This document shows positions 41,586-50,349 of a DNA stretch of 56,643 nucleotides, one piece after another. A model generated the notes under the pieces. That model made no database searches and was not told the origin of the DNA. It worked only from the letters and a program-made list of their open reading frames with translations. Each line of letters opens with the position of its first letter. The first letter of the stretch is position 1. The stretch is from contig CAKUJM010000014.1 in assembly GCA_934661755.1 (NCBI GenBank), positions 1 through 56,643 on the forward strand. Reading direction: 5' to 3'. A program made the position numbers and the translations under genes. This stretch comes from an uncultured Lentisphaeria bacterium. Lineage in GTDB: Bacteria; Verrucomicrobiota; Lentisphaeria; Oligosphaerales; Oligosphaeraceae.

Positions 41586-43136
41586 ATGTCCACCCCCGGT
41601 TCCCAGGAATGCATCGCCGTACTTGACTACGGCTCGCAATACAGCCAGCTCATCGCCAGGCGGATCCGCGAATGCCACATCTTCAGCCAGGTCGTGCCCT
41701 GCAATTCGACCGCCGCCCGGATCGCGGCGCTCAATCCCCGGGGCATCATCCTCTCCGGCGGCCCGGCCAGCGTATATGACGAGGGCGCGCCGACCCTGGA
41801 TCCCGCAATTCTGGAACTGGGCATTCCGGTGCTGGGCATCTGCTACGGCATGCAGCTGCTGGTCACCAATCTCGGCGGCAAGGTCGCGGCGGCGCCGGAA
41901 CGGGAGTTCGGACGCGCCAATTTGCGCATCACCGCCGCCAGCGAGCTTTTCGCGGGAATGAACGAAGACCAGGTGGTCTGGATGTCCCATGGCGACAAGG
42001 TCACCGGCGGCGACTTCCTCCAGACCCTGGCGGTCACCGCGAATTGCGAATACGCGGCCTGCAAGGTGCGCGGGCGGCAGCTGTACGGCATCCAGTTCCA
42101 TCCGGAAGTCGTCCACACCGCCAATGGCACCCAGGTGCTGCGCAATTTCTGCATGCGGATCTGCAAATGCGCCGGCACCTGGACCATGGAGTCCTTCATC
42201 GAGCGCTCCATCCGCCAGATCCGCGAGCAGGTCGGCACCCAGCGGGTCATCCTCGGCCTCTCGGGCGGAGTGGACTCCAGCGTGGCGGCGGCGCTGCTCA
42301 ACCGCGCCATCGGACGCCAGCTGACCTGCATCTTTGTCAACAACGGCCTGCTGCGCAAGAATGAAGCCGAGGGCGTGCAACAGCTTTTCGGCCGCAACTT
42401 CAACATGGACCTGCGATACATCGACGCCACCGACCGCTTCATGGAAAAGCTGGCGGGGGTGGCCGACCCGGAAGCCAAGCGGCATGTCATCGGCCATGAG
42501 TTCGTCGAGGTCTTCGCCGAAGCCGCGCGCGGCATCGGCGACGCCACCTTCCTGGCGCAGGGGACCACCTACCCGGATGTCATCGAGTCCATGCCGATCA
42601 ACGGCAACCCCGCGGCGATGATCAAGAGCCACCACAATGTCGGCGGACTGCCCAAGGACCTCAAGTTCAAGTTGCTGGAGCCGCTCAACACCCTCTTCAA
42701 GGACGAAGTGCGCGAGGTCGGCCGGAAGCTCGGACTGCCGGACGAGGTGATTCTGCGCCAGCCCTTCCCCGGACCGGGACTGGGAGTGCGCCACCTGGGC
42801 GCGGTCACCAGGCAGACCCTCGACCTCCTGCGCGAAGCCGACGCCATATTCGTCGATGAAGTCAAGAAAGCCGGCCTCTATTACAAGCTGTGGCAGGCCT
42901 TCTGCGTCTTCCTGCCGGTCAAGACCGTCGGCGTGATGGGCGACCAGCGCACCTACGAATATGTGGTCGCGCTGCGGGTCGTGGACTCGCAGGACGGCAT
43001 GACCGCCGACTGGGTGGCGCTGCCGCAGCAGCTCCTGCGCACTGTCTCCGACCGCATCATCAACGAAGTGCGCGGCATCAACCGGGTGGTCCTGGACATC
43101 ACCTCCAAGCCGCCAAGCACCATCGAGTGGGAATAG
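41586..43136 (+). CDS. guaA: GMP synthase (glutamine-hydrolysing)
   Basis: Converts XMP to GMP. The 516-residue protein has an N-terminal glutamine amidotransferase (nucleophile in LGICYGMQLL, with GIQFHPEVVHT) and an ATP pyrophosphatase loop LSGGVDSSVAAAL. A C-terminal dimerisation domain ends with VVLDITSKPPSTIEWE. It lies between purB and hisH with short gaps, so purine branch steps and histidine glutaminase genes are grouped. Confidence 0.98.
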   Translation: MSTPGSQECIAVLDYGSQYSQLIARRIRECHIFSQVVPCNSTAARIAALNPRGIILSGGPASVYDEGAPTLDPAILELGIPVLGICYGMQLLVTNLGGKVAAAPEREFGRANLRITAASELFAGMNEDQVVWMSHGDKVTGGDFLQTLAVTANCEYAACKVRGRQLYGIQFHPEVVHTANGTQVLRNFCMRICKCAGTWTMESFIERSIRQIREQVGTQRVILGLSGGVDSSVAAALLNRAIGRQLTCIFVNNGLLRKNEAEGVQQLFGRNFNMDLRYIDATDRFMEKLAGVADPEAKRHVIGHEFVEVFAEAARGIGDATFLAQGTTYPDVIESMPINGNPAAMIKSHHNVGGLPKDLKFKLLEPLNTLFKDEVREVGRKLGLPDEVILRQPFPGPGLGVRHLGAVTRQTLDLLREADAIFVDEVKKAGLYYKLWQAFCVFLPVKTVGVMGDQRTYEYVVALRVVDSQDGMTADWVALPQQLLRTVSDRIINEVRGINRVVLDITSKPPSTIEWE

Positions 43137-43144
43137 CGCCGCCA

Positions 43145-43798
43145 ATGGGGAATGCAGTCACCATCCTGGACTACGGCGCCGGAAACCTCACCAGCGTCCG
43201 GCTGGCGTTCGCACGGCTGGGCGCTGACGCCGCCGTCATCACCGACGCCTCGCAGGCCGGCGCCGAGGGCGCCATTGTCTTTCCCGGAGTCGGCAGCGCC
43301 GGCAGCGGGATGGCGGCGTTGCGGCGGCGCGGCTTCGACCGGCTGCTGCGGGAGGCGCTGCAGGCCCGCCGACCGGTGCTGGGGATATGCCTGGGAATGC
43401 AGCTGCTGTTCAACCGCAGCGAGGAAGACGGCGGCCAAGAAGCCCTCGGGCTGATCGACGGCGAATGCCGGCTCTTCCGCTTCGACGGCGCCAGGTGCCA
43501 CCTCAAGGTCCCGGAAATCGGCTGGAATGCCGTATGCTACCCCGCGGGGCTGCCGGTCCACCCCTGCTTCGACGGCATCGCCGACGGCACGGCCTTCTAC
43601 TTTGTCCACTCCTACTACGCCACCGCCAGCCATCCCGAAGAGGCGGCCGGCATCACCGAATACGGCGACTGCCGGTTTGTCGCGGCCGCCCGGAGCGGAT
43701 CCCTTTTCGCCACCCAGTTCCACCCGGAACGCTCCGGCGAGGCGGGATTGCGGCTGCTGGATAATTTCCTGAAATGGGGGGCGGCGCCATCATGCTGA
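43145..43798 (+). CDS. hisH: Imidazole glycerol phosphate synthase, glutaminase subunit
   Basis: Supplies ammonia to HisF. The 217-residue protein has the amidotransferase nucleophile in LGICLGMQLLF and the His/Glu pair in TQFHPERSG, with the N-terminal ILDYGAGNLTSV. It starts 8 bp after guaA and overlaps hisF by 7 bp. Alternative type 1 amidotransferases are excluded by the YGAGN start and the HisF partner. Confidence 0.95.
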   Translation: MGNAVTILDYGAGNLTSVRLAFARLGADAAVITDASQAGAEGAIVFPGVGSAGSGMAALRRRGFDRLLREALQARRPVLGICLGMQLLFNRSEEDGGQEALGLIDGECRLFRFDGARCHLKVPEIGWNAVCYPAGLPVHPCFDGIADGTAFYFVHSYYATASHPEEAAGITEYGDCRFVAAARSGSLFATQFHPERSGEAGLRLLDNFLKWGAAPSC

Positions 43799-44580
43799 TG
43801 AAACGGCTCATCGTCTGCCTTGACGTCAGGAACCGCCGGGTCACCAAAGGCGTCAAGTTCAAGAACAACCGCGATGTCGGCGATGTCGTGGAGCTGGCGG
43901 ACAAATACTGCCGCGAAGGCGCCGACGAGCTGGTCTTCTACGACATCACCGCCTCGGCGGAACAGCGCCCGATCGACCTGGAGATGGTCGCCGACGCCGC
44001 CCGGCGCGTCTTCATACCCTTCACGGTCGGCGGCGGAATCCGCTCGGTGGCGGACATGCGCAACGCGCTTCTGGCGGGCGCCGACAAGGTGTCGCTCAAC
44101 TCCCTGGCCGTGCTCAATCCCGCGGTGCTCGCCGAGGGCGCCAACGCCTTTGGACGCCAGTGCGTGGTATTGGGAATGGACGCCAAGCGGGTTGACGCAA
44201 GCGCCGCATTCCCCTCCGGATACCAGGTATACATCCGCGGCTACCGCCAGGAGACCCCGCTTGACGCCGTCGAATGGGCCCGGCAGGCGGTGGCGCTGGG
44301 AGCCGGCGAAATCTGCCTCAACGCCATCGACACCGACGGCGTCCGCCATGGCTATGAACTGGAGATCACCCGGAAAATCGCCGATGCCGTCCCGGTGCCG
44401 GTCATCGCCTCCGGCGGCGCCGGCACGGTCGGACACATCATCGACGCCTTCACCGCCGGCCATGCCGACGCCGCATTGATCGCCTCGATGGTCCACACCG
44501 ACGGCTTCACCTGCAACGGCATCAAGCGCGAAATCGCCGCCACCACCGACATTCCGGTCCGGGTGGAGGCCGGCGCATAG
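43792..44580 (+). CDS. hisF: Imidazole glycerol phosphate synthase, cyclase subunit
   Basis: Uses ammonia from HisH to form IGP and AICAR. The 262-residue TIM barrel has the catalytic aspartates in IVCLDVRNRRVTKGV and VVLGMDAKRVD, phosphate-binding GGGIRSVADM, and ASGGAGTVGHI. AICAR is a purine intermediate, so placing hisHF between guaA and purA couples histidine synthesis to purine flux. The start at 43792 is preferred; an in-frame ATG at 43774 would lengthen it. Confidence 0.95.
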   Translation: MLMKRLIVCLDVRNRRVTKGVKFKNNRDVGDVVELADKYCREGADELVFYDITASAEQRPIDLEMVADAARRVFIPFTVGGGIRSVADMRNALLAGADKVSLNSLAVLNPAVLAEGANAFGRQCVVLGMDAKRVDASAAFPSGYQVYIRGYRQETPLDAVEWARQAVALGAGEICLNAIDTDGVRHGYELEITRKIADAVPVPVIASGGAGTVGHIIDAFTAGHADAALIASMVHTDGFTCNGIKREIAATTDIPVRVEAGA

Positions 44581-44642
44581 CCGCCGCCGTTGCCGCATCC
44601 GCACCCACCCTTTTTTTCGTCAATCATTTCATAACAAGAACC

Positions 44643-45926
44643 ATGCCCAGTATCGTAGTAGTAGGCACCCAATGGGGTGATGAGGGAAAAGGCAAGATCG
44701 TCGACTACCTTGCCGCCAATTCCGAGGTCGTCGCCCGATTCCAGGGCGGAAGCAACGCCGGCCACACCGTGGTGGTGGATGGCCACGACTTCAAGCTCCA
44801 TCTGCTGCCCTCCGGCATTCTCTATCCCGACTGCAAATGCGTGATCGGCAACGACGTCGTGCTGGATCCGAAGGTGCTGCTGGAGGAATTGGACAGCCTG
44901 CGCCAGCAGGGCCGCACCCCGTCGGAGCTGTTCATCTCCAACCGCGCCCATGTGGTGATGCCCTACCATAAGCTCTTCGACGGACTCCAGGAGCAAGTCA
45001 AGGGCGGCCACAAGGTCGGCACCACCGGACGCGGCATCGGCCCATGCTATGCGGATGCCGCCGACCGCATTGGCATCCGGGTGGTATCCTGGATGGACCG
45101 CGAGGCATTTGCCGCCGAACTCAAAAGCGTCCTGGAGATCAAGAACCGCATCCTCACCGGGGCCTTCCAGGCGGAGCCGCTGGACTTCGACCAGATCTAC
45201 ACGGAATACTGCGGCTACGCCGACCGCCTCCGCGAGCATGTCTGCGACACCTGCGCGCTGATGCATGACTTCCTCAGCCAGGACCGGCGGATCCTCTTTG
45301 AGGGTGCCCAGGCGGCGATGCTCGACCTGTCACACGGGACTTATCCCTTTGTCACCAGCTCCCATCCCACCGCCGGCGCGGTCTGCGTGGGACTGGGGAT
45401 TGGCCCGCATGACATCGGCAAGGTCGTCGGCGTGGTCAAGGCATACGCCACCCGGGTCGGCGAGGGCCCCTTCCCGACCGAGCTGAACGACGCCACCGGC
45501 GAAAAGCTGCGCCAGACCGCCCATGAATACGGCGCCACCACCGGCCGGCCGCGGCGCTGCGGCTGGCTGGACATGTCGGTCGTGCGCTACGCCCGCCAGA
45601 TCAACGGCCTGGACTGCCTCGCCCTCACCCGTCTTGACATCCTTGACAGCTTTGAGGAAATCAAGCTGTGCACCGGCTACCGCCACCACGGGCGGCTGCT
45701 CAACGAGTTCCCCGCCAGCCTGAAGGTCCTGGGCGAGGTCGAGCCCGTCTACGAGACGCTCCCCGGCTGGAACACCCGAATCTGCGACATTCGCAATTTC
45801 GCCGACCTGCCGGAGAACTGCCGGCAATACGTCAGGCGCATCGGCGAATTGGCCGGCGCCCGCGTCGGCATCATCTCCGTCGGACCGCAGCGCGAACGCA
45901 CCATCGTCTGCGAGAAGATGTTCTGA
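44643..45926 (+). CDS. purA: Adenylosuccinate synthetase
   Basis: GTP-dependent ligation of IMP and aspartate, the first step to AMP. The 427-residue protein has TQWGDEGKGKIVDYLA, GGSNAGHTVVV, TTGRGIGPCYADA, EGAQAAMLDLSHGTYPFVT and the nucleotide-base region ISVGPQRERTI. It follows hisF by 62 bp and ends the cluster at a terminator. Confidence 0.98.
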   Translation: MPSIVVVGTQWGDEGKGKIVDYLAANSEVVARFQGGSNAGHTVVVDGHDFKLHLLPSGILYPDCKCVIGNDVVLDPKVLLEELDSLRQQGRTPSELFISNRAHVVMPYHKLFDGLQEQVKGGHKVGTTGRGIGPCYADAADRIGIRVVSWMDREAFAAELKSVLEIKNRILTGAFQAEPLDFDQIYTEYCGYADRLREHVCDTCALMHDFLSQDRRILFEGAQAAMLDLSHGTYPFVTSSHPTAGAVCVGLGIGPHDIGKVVGVVKAYATRVGEGPFPTELNDATGEKLRQTAHEYGATTGRPRRCGWLDMSVVRYARQINGLDCLALTRLDILDSFEEIKLCTGYRHHGRLLNEFPASLKVLGEVEPVYETLPGWNTRICDIRNFADLPENCRQYVRRIGELAGARVGIISVGPQRERTIVCEKMF

Positions 45927-45937
45927 AGACCAGGCAC

Positions 45938-45971
45938 AAGCGCCGCCCGCACCCGCGGGACGGCGCTTTTC
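45938..45971 (+). terminator. Rho-independent terminator of the purine cluster
   Basis: AAGCGCCG (45938-45945) pairs with CGGCGCTT (45961-45968) and is followed by a short T-run, 11 bp after the purA stop. Confidence 0.8.
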
Positions 45972-46050
45972 ACTGCCGGCGCGCCGACGGCATCGCCTCA
46001 GGTGCGTCCGCAATGCAGTGGAGCGCCCCGATTCCCCCGCGGAGTTTCGC

Positions 46051-46172
46051 CTGAATGCCGTGAAGCTGGGGCCTTCCGCCATGTTTTCGTCATTTTCCGG
46101 TCGCCTGCTCCCGGCGCGCCCCCTCAAAAAATCCCCATCCTGACGCAAAATTCCCCAACTTCACGGCTCCAG
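46051..46172. repeat. Dispersed inverted-repeat element, copy D (long)
   Basis: Left arm ctgaatgccgtgaagctggg then tccgccatgttttcgtcatt and ttccgg. Right arm, as reverse complement, ctggagccgtgaagttgggg then aattttgcgtcagga. It is copy C in the opposite orientation. Its right end is 5 bp before the ATG at 46178, so the element itself supplies the leader of the next gene. Confidence 0.88.
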
Positions 46173-46177
46173 GTCCC

Positions 46178-46660
46178 ATGAAAAAAGGCCATTCCATCCT
46201 TGTTGCCGCCCTGGTTGCGGCCTGCACGATGATGCTGTGCGGCTGCTACCACCCGGCATTCGTGGTCTCGCTGCACGAGTTTTCCGATCCCCGGATCAAG
46301 ACCAATCTCAACCACACGGTCCGCGACAGCAACTTCGTCAATCCCCGGACCATCAAACGCTTCCCGTTCCTGCATTCGCGGGGATTCACCGGCGGCGAAA
46401 TGTACGGCCCGGAGAAAAACGGCAAATACGGCCTGCGGCTGCAGGTCGATCGCTGGGGCACGGACTCCATGCGCCAGGCCGCCGGCGAATACCTCGGCTG
46501 CGCCTATGCCGTCAGCATCGACGGCCTCTACGTCGGCGCGTCGCATTTCAACCGCAGCATGCGCGACACCAATATCTGCGAAATCGAACCGGTCTTCTCC
46601 AAAAATGAGGCCGAGAAAATCCTCAAGCACCTCGAAAAGAACTATAATCACTTCAACTAG
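46178..46660 (+). CDS. Small lipoprotein of unknown function
   Basis: A 160-residue protein with a lipoprotein signal, MKKGHSILVAALVAACTMML followed by CGC (lipobox cysteine about residue 23). The mature part carries GEYLGCAYAVSIDGLYVGAS and FSKNEAEKILKHLEKNYN. No family recognised. It lies immediately after repeat copy D, whose edge includes the weak AGG ribosome site. Confidence 0.7.
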   Translation: MKKGHSILVAALVAACTMMLCGCYHPAFVVSLHEFSDPRIKTNLNHTVRDSNFVNPRTIKRFPFLHSRGFTGGEMYGPEKNGKYGLRLQVDRWGTDSMRQAAGEYLGCAYAVSIDGLYVGASHFNRSMRDTNICEIEPVFSKNEAEKILKHLEKNYNHFN

Positions 46661-46662
46661 AA

Positions 46663-46717
46663 GCCGAAGTGCCGGGATGGCGCAGGGGGCAAAGCCCCGT
46701 GCCGGCCGGACTTCGGC
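46663..46717 (+). other. Nested stem-loop after the small lipoprotein
   Basis: GCCGAAGT (46663-46670) pairs with ACTTCGGC (46710-46717); inside, GGGGC (46686-46690) pairs with GCCCC (46694-46698). No T-run follows on the plus strand. It may be a weak terminator or an RNA processing signal before the greA-like gene. Confidence 0.5.
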
Positions 46718-46744
46718 AAAACATCCAAAGGAACTGACCCCAAT

Positions 46745-49285
46745 ATGAGCGAATATTTGGACACCGCAAAAGTTCAGGCGGAATTTGCAGACGGCGGCGA
46801 GGACTCGGACGCCCGCCTGGCGGCGATGCTTGCCGACGCCATCCAGCTGGATGGCTGGACTTCCACGGAGGCACGCGATGCCTGGCAGGCCGGCCTGGAG
46901 TCGCGCCTGGGCGCCCTGGGCAATGCGGAGACGATTGGCGACGGCGCCCTCCAGCTGGCGTTCCAGGCCCTCCGCGTCGGCTTCGACTCCCCCGCGCTGC
47001 GGCAGTGCTACATCGCGTGGTTCAAGCTTGCCAATCCATCCTGCCGGAACTTCAACGCCGCCATCAAGGCCATCGGCTTCGCCGCCCAGAATCTCACGAT
47101 CGACCAGATCTACCGGCGACACCAGGCCTACAAGGCGATCGCGCCGGGGACATACTGCTACGACAAGGCCTTCGGGCGGATGCTCATCACCGAGTACGAC
47201 CCCGCGGCTGATGAAATCATCGTCCGACTGGACAGCCGCAGCACGCGTCGATACAACCTCGAGTTCATCCTCGGCGCCTGCTATGTCATCGCCCCGAAGA
47301 GCCCGCTCAATGCCATTTTCGCCGGGGAGCACAACCTGCATTTCAGCAACCGCCCGGCCTTCGACCTGATGTGCTACCAGTCCATACTGGGCGGGGACGC
47401 CCCCACCCCCGACCTGATCTACAAAATCGTGTGCAAGATTATGAACGAGTCTGATTTCAAGAACCTCTTCTCCGCCACCGCCGCCAAACCCGTAGCCCCC
47501 CCCGCCGCCAATGCCGGCGTCCCCGCCGATCTCCACCGATGGCTGTCCGGATGGGTCAAGGACTACGCCGCAACCAAGGCGGCCTTGAAGCCCTCGCGCA
47601 GCCGAAAGGGCGCAACCGTCAATGCCGACACCCTGCGCGAACGCCAGCGACAGGCCGTCGCCAGCCTCGCCGACACCCTGCGCGCCTGCGCCGCCGGCGC
47701 CACCACCACGCAACTGCAGAAGCAATGGCTGCAAGGCGTCATCTTCCTCAAGCTCCAGAAGATGCTGGGCGACGAGGCGATCCTGGAACCGATTGGCAGG
47801 ATCATCAACGACAACCTCTTCGAGCCCTTCACCACCGAAGAGAAGTTCAATGCCGTGTGCCGCATGCTCCAGGACAACGAGCGTACCGCGGCCAAGGACA
47901 TCGCCGCGATCTTCTGCCCGACCATCCTTCCAGCCTGGGACTGCAGCGTGGCCATCCCCCAGCTGCACGAACGGCTGCTGAGCAATGAACACCTCCGGCT
48001 CACCCATGAGCCCAACCTGGAGGCCGTCGGCAGCCTGCTGGCCCGAAACGCCGCCGCCGACAGCTGCGCCGAAGACTGGGCCAACAGCGTGGCGCTGCTC
48101 ATGAACGCCGGACTCTACGACGAACAGCTCATGGCAATCCTGAAGCCGCTGGCCGGCACCGCCATCATCTGGCAGGACCGGAATCTCTATATCACGGTGA
48201 CGGACCGGATGCCGGCGCGGCTCGTGCCATGCTGGATGAACGTCACCAGGCAGCTGGTCGGCGACGACTTCCTGATCCGCACCACCCTCCGCCTGCCGTA
48301 CAACCTCTGGGGGTATGCCGAAAACCTGCTCAAGGCCGATGGCTGCGAAGAGCGGTTCGCTGAAGGCGTCTACGACGACCTGGCTCATCGCCGCGGCACT
48401 CCCGACCACTTCTACTGGCTGTGGAAGGCCGCGCCGAAAAGCGAGCTGCGCGACAAGTACCTCTCCGACGCCTATATGCTCTTCCGGGCCCTCTGCCGCC
48501 CCGACCTCAAGGGCAACTACCTCAAGAGCCAGCGCGCCATCGTCAAGCTGATGATCGTGCCGGAGGACAAAAGCGGCAACCCGCTGCCGGACACCGAAAA
48601 CTACCGCTTCCTCTGCACCCTGATGAAGAACGGCGACACCACCGCAATCACCAACCTGGTCAATTGCATCAAGCAGCAGCCGCTGCTGACTCCCGCCGAA
48701 CGGCAGACCCTACTGGTGCAAATCACCTGCATCTACCCGCGGGCGCTGGCAATCGTCGAACGCGGCGCCGTGATCCAGATCGTCGTCAACCGCTACACCT
48801 CGCCGCGCTCGCTGGCAAACTACCGCCGCAGCTACCAGAATCTGTGCGAGGTGCAGATCCCGGCCAACACCCGGGCCATCGAAGAGGCGCGCAGCCATGG
48901 CGACCTGTCGGAAAACTCCGAATACAAGTACGCCAAGGAACACGCCCGCGAACTGAACCGCCGGAAGGGCGAAATGGAAAAGGAGCTCAACGCCCTCGAG
49001 GTGGCGGACTTGCGCAATGTCACCGTCGGCGACAAGGCCATCCTGTGGTCGGTGGCCACCATCCGCCACGCCGGCACCGGCGACACCGAAAAAATCACCA
49101 TCCTCGGACTCTACGACGGCGACACCGAGAAGAACTACATCTCGTATATGGCGCCGCTGGGCGAGGCGCTGCTTGACAAGCGGGTTGGCGACACCGTCAC
49201 CCTCCCCGCCGGCAAGGAAGCCGTGATCGAGCGGGTCGAGCCGCTTCCGGCGGATCTGGTGGATTACCTAAGCTCCGAGGAATAA
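46745..49285 (+). CDS. greA: Transcript cleavage factor GreA with long N-terminal extension
   Basis: An 846-residue protein whose last 147 residues (from about 700) form a complete GreA. The coiled-coil tip has the acidic GDLSENSEY motif (about 719-727) that stimulates RNA polymerase RNA cleavage; a C-terminal FKBP-like domain follows. The first 700 residues are helical and unrelated to GreA, although the region 145-175 (YDKAFGRMLITEYDPAADEI) may form a small beta domain. Such extended GreA proteins are known in Chlamydiae and relatives. It supports the PVC placement. A weak AAGGA lies 13 bases before the ATG. Confidence 0.88.
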   Translation: MSEYLDTAKVQAEFADGGEDSDARLAAMLADAIQLDGWTSTEARDAWQAGLESRLGALGNAETIGDGALQLAFQALRVGFDSPALRQCYIAWFKLANPSCRNFNAAIKAIGFAAQNLTIDQIYRRHQAYKAIAPGTYCYDKAFGRMLITEYDPAADEIIVRLDSRSTRRYNLEFILGACYVIAPKSPLNAIFAGEHNLHFSNRPAFDLMCYQSILGGDAPTPDLIYKIVCKIMNESDFKNLFSATAAKPVAPPAANAGVPADLHRWLSGWVKDYAATKAALKPSRSRKGATVNADTLRERQRQAVASLADTLRACAAGATTTQLQKQWLQGVIFLKLQKMLGDEAILEPIGRIINDNLFEPFTTEEKFNAVCRMLQDNERTAAKDIAAIFCPTILPAWDCSVAIPQLHERLLSNEHLRLTHEPNLEAVGSLLARNAAADSCAEDWANSVALLMNAGLYDEQLMAILKPLAGTAIIWQDRNLYITVTDRMPARLVPCWMNVTRQLVGDDFLIRTTLRLPYNLWGYAENLLKADGCEERFAEGVYDDLAHRRGTPDHFYWLWKAAPKSELRDKYLSDAYMLFRALCRPDLKGNYLKSQRAIVKLMIVPEDKSGNPLPDTENYRFLCTLMKNGDTTAITNLVNCIKQQPLLTPAERQTLLVQITCIYPRALAIVERGAVIQIVVNRYTSPRSLANYRRSYQNLCEVQIPANTRAIEEARSHGDLSENSEYKYAKEHARELNRRKGEMEKELNALEVADLRNVTVGDKAILWSVATIRHAGTGDTEKITILGLYDGDTEKNYISYMAPLGEALLDKRVGDTVTLPAGKEAVIERVEPLPADLVDYLSSEE

Positions 49286-49290
49286 CGGCC

Positions 49291-50334
49291 ATGAAATGCC
49301 ATCCCGAAGACAAGCTGCTGACGCTTGCGGCACTTCCCCGCTGGCGCGAGGCGCTGCGCAACTCCGGAAAAAAACTGGTGGTCACCAACGGCATCTTCGA
49401 CCTGATGCACCGCGGCCATGCCGAATATCTGCAGCAGGCGGCCGAATCGGGTGACGCGCTTCTGGTGCTGGTCAATGACGACGCCAGCGTGACCGCGCTC
49501 AAGGGCCCCTCCCGGCCTATCCAGCCGGAGGCGGACCGCTGCCGGCTGCTGGCGGCCCTGGAATGCGTCGATGCCGTCTGCGCATTCACCGGCTCCAAGG
49601 CCGCCGACGCCCTGCGCATCGCCGCTCCCGACGTCTATGTCAAGGGCGGCGACTATACCTTGCAGACCCTCGACCGGGATGAATACGCCGCATTGCAGGC
49701 CGTCGGCGCCCAGATCAGGATCTTGAAGCTGGTGCCGGGATGCTCGACCACCGGCATCGTCCAACGGATCCTGGCCCAGCGCACCCAGTTTGGCGACACC
49801 GGCAAGGCGGTCGAACTCAATCCGCAGCTGGCCTGCATCTTCGGCCGGCGTTCCATCCGCAAGTACCAGCCCCGACCGGTTGACCACCATGATCTGGCGG
49901 CGATACTTGAGGCGGCCATGGCCGCGCCCTCCGCCAAGTGCTGCGATCCGGAAGACTTCATCATCGTCTCCGATCCGCAGCGCAAGGCTCAGCTGGCGAA
50001 AATCCTCCCCAACGGCGCCTTCATGACCGGCGCACCGGTGGTGGTGGTGGTCTGCGGCTCCCCCGCCAGGGCCGCCCATGAAAAACTCTCGTACGCAATC
50101 CAGGACTGCAGCGCCTGCATTGAAAACATGCTCGTCGCCGCCCATCAGCTCGGAATGGGCGGCTGCTGGCTGGGAATCCACCCGATGGAGGAACGCATCG
50201 CCGCAGTCAAGGGCTTCCTGGAACTCCCGGACGGGACCGTGGCTGTCGGCGCGGTCGTCCTGGGGTGGCCTGCCGAGGAAAAGCCCGCCCGGACCCGCTA
50301 TGACGCCGGGAAAGTCCACCTCGAAAAGTGGTAG
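49291..50334 (+). CDS. HldE-type nucleotidyltransferase fused to a nitroreductase domain
   Basis: A 347-residue two-domain protein. Residues 1-165 are a cytidylyltransferase-fold enzyme like the ADP-heptose adenylyltransferase domain of HldE/RfaE (VVTNGIFDLMHRGHAEYLQQ, with HxGH about 40-44; KGGDYTLQTLDRDEY). Residues 176-347 are a nitroreductase-like flavin domain (FGRRSIRKYQPRPV, AMAAPSAKCCDPEDFIIV, MGGCWLGIHP). The kinase half of HldE is absent. The two activities are not obviously related. There is no stop or frame change between the domains. It follows greA by 5 bp. Confidence 0.85.
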   Translation: MKCHPEDKLLTLAALPRWREALRNSGKKLVVTNGIFDLMHRGHAEYLQQAAESGDALLVLVNDDASVTALKGPSRPIQPEADRCRLLAALECVDAVCAFTGSKAADALRIAAPDVYVKGGDYTLQTLDRDEYAALQAVGAQIRILKLVPGCSTTGIVQRILAQRTQFGDTGKAVELNPQLACIFGRRSIRKYQPRPVDHHDLAAILEAAMAAPSAKCCDPEDFIIVSDPQRKAQLAKILPNGAFMTGAPVVVVVCGSPARAAHEKLSYAIQDCSACIENMLVAAHQLGMGGCWLGIHPMEERIAAVKGFLELPDGTVAVGAVVLGWPAEEKPARTRYDAGKVHLEKW

Positions 50335-50349
50335 GGGGAAAACAACGCC

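Noticed and set aside
41502..43145. 547-codon minus-strand open frame
   Set aside because: Antisense of guaA, which carries amidotransferase and ATP-pyrophosphatase motifs in the plus frame.
44601..44625. Terminator between hisF and purA (T-run at 44611)
   Set aside because: A T-run is present but no stable hairpin precedes it; the cluster is more likely read through.
46124..48409. 761-codon minus-strand open frame
   Set aside because: Antisense of the extended greA gene and the small lipoprotein gene; no motifs and no ribosome site.
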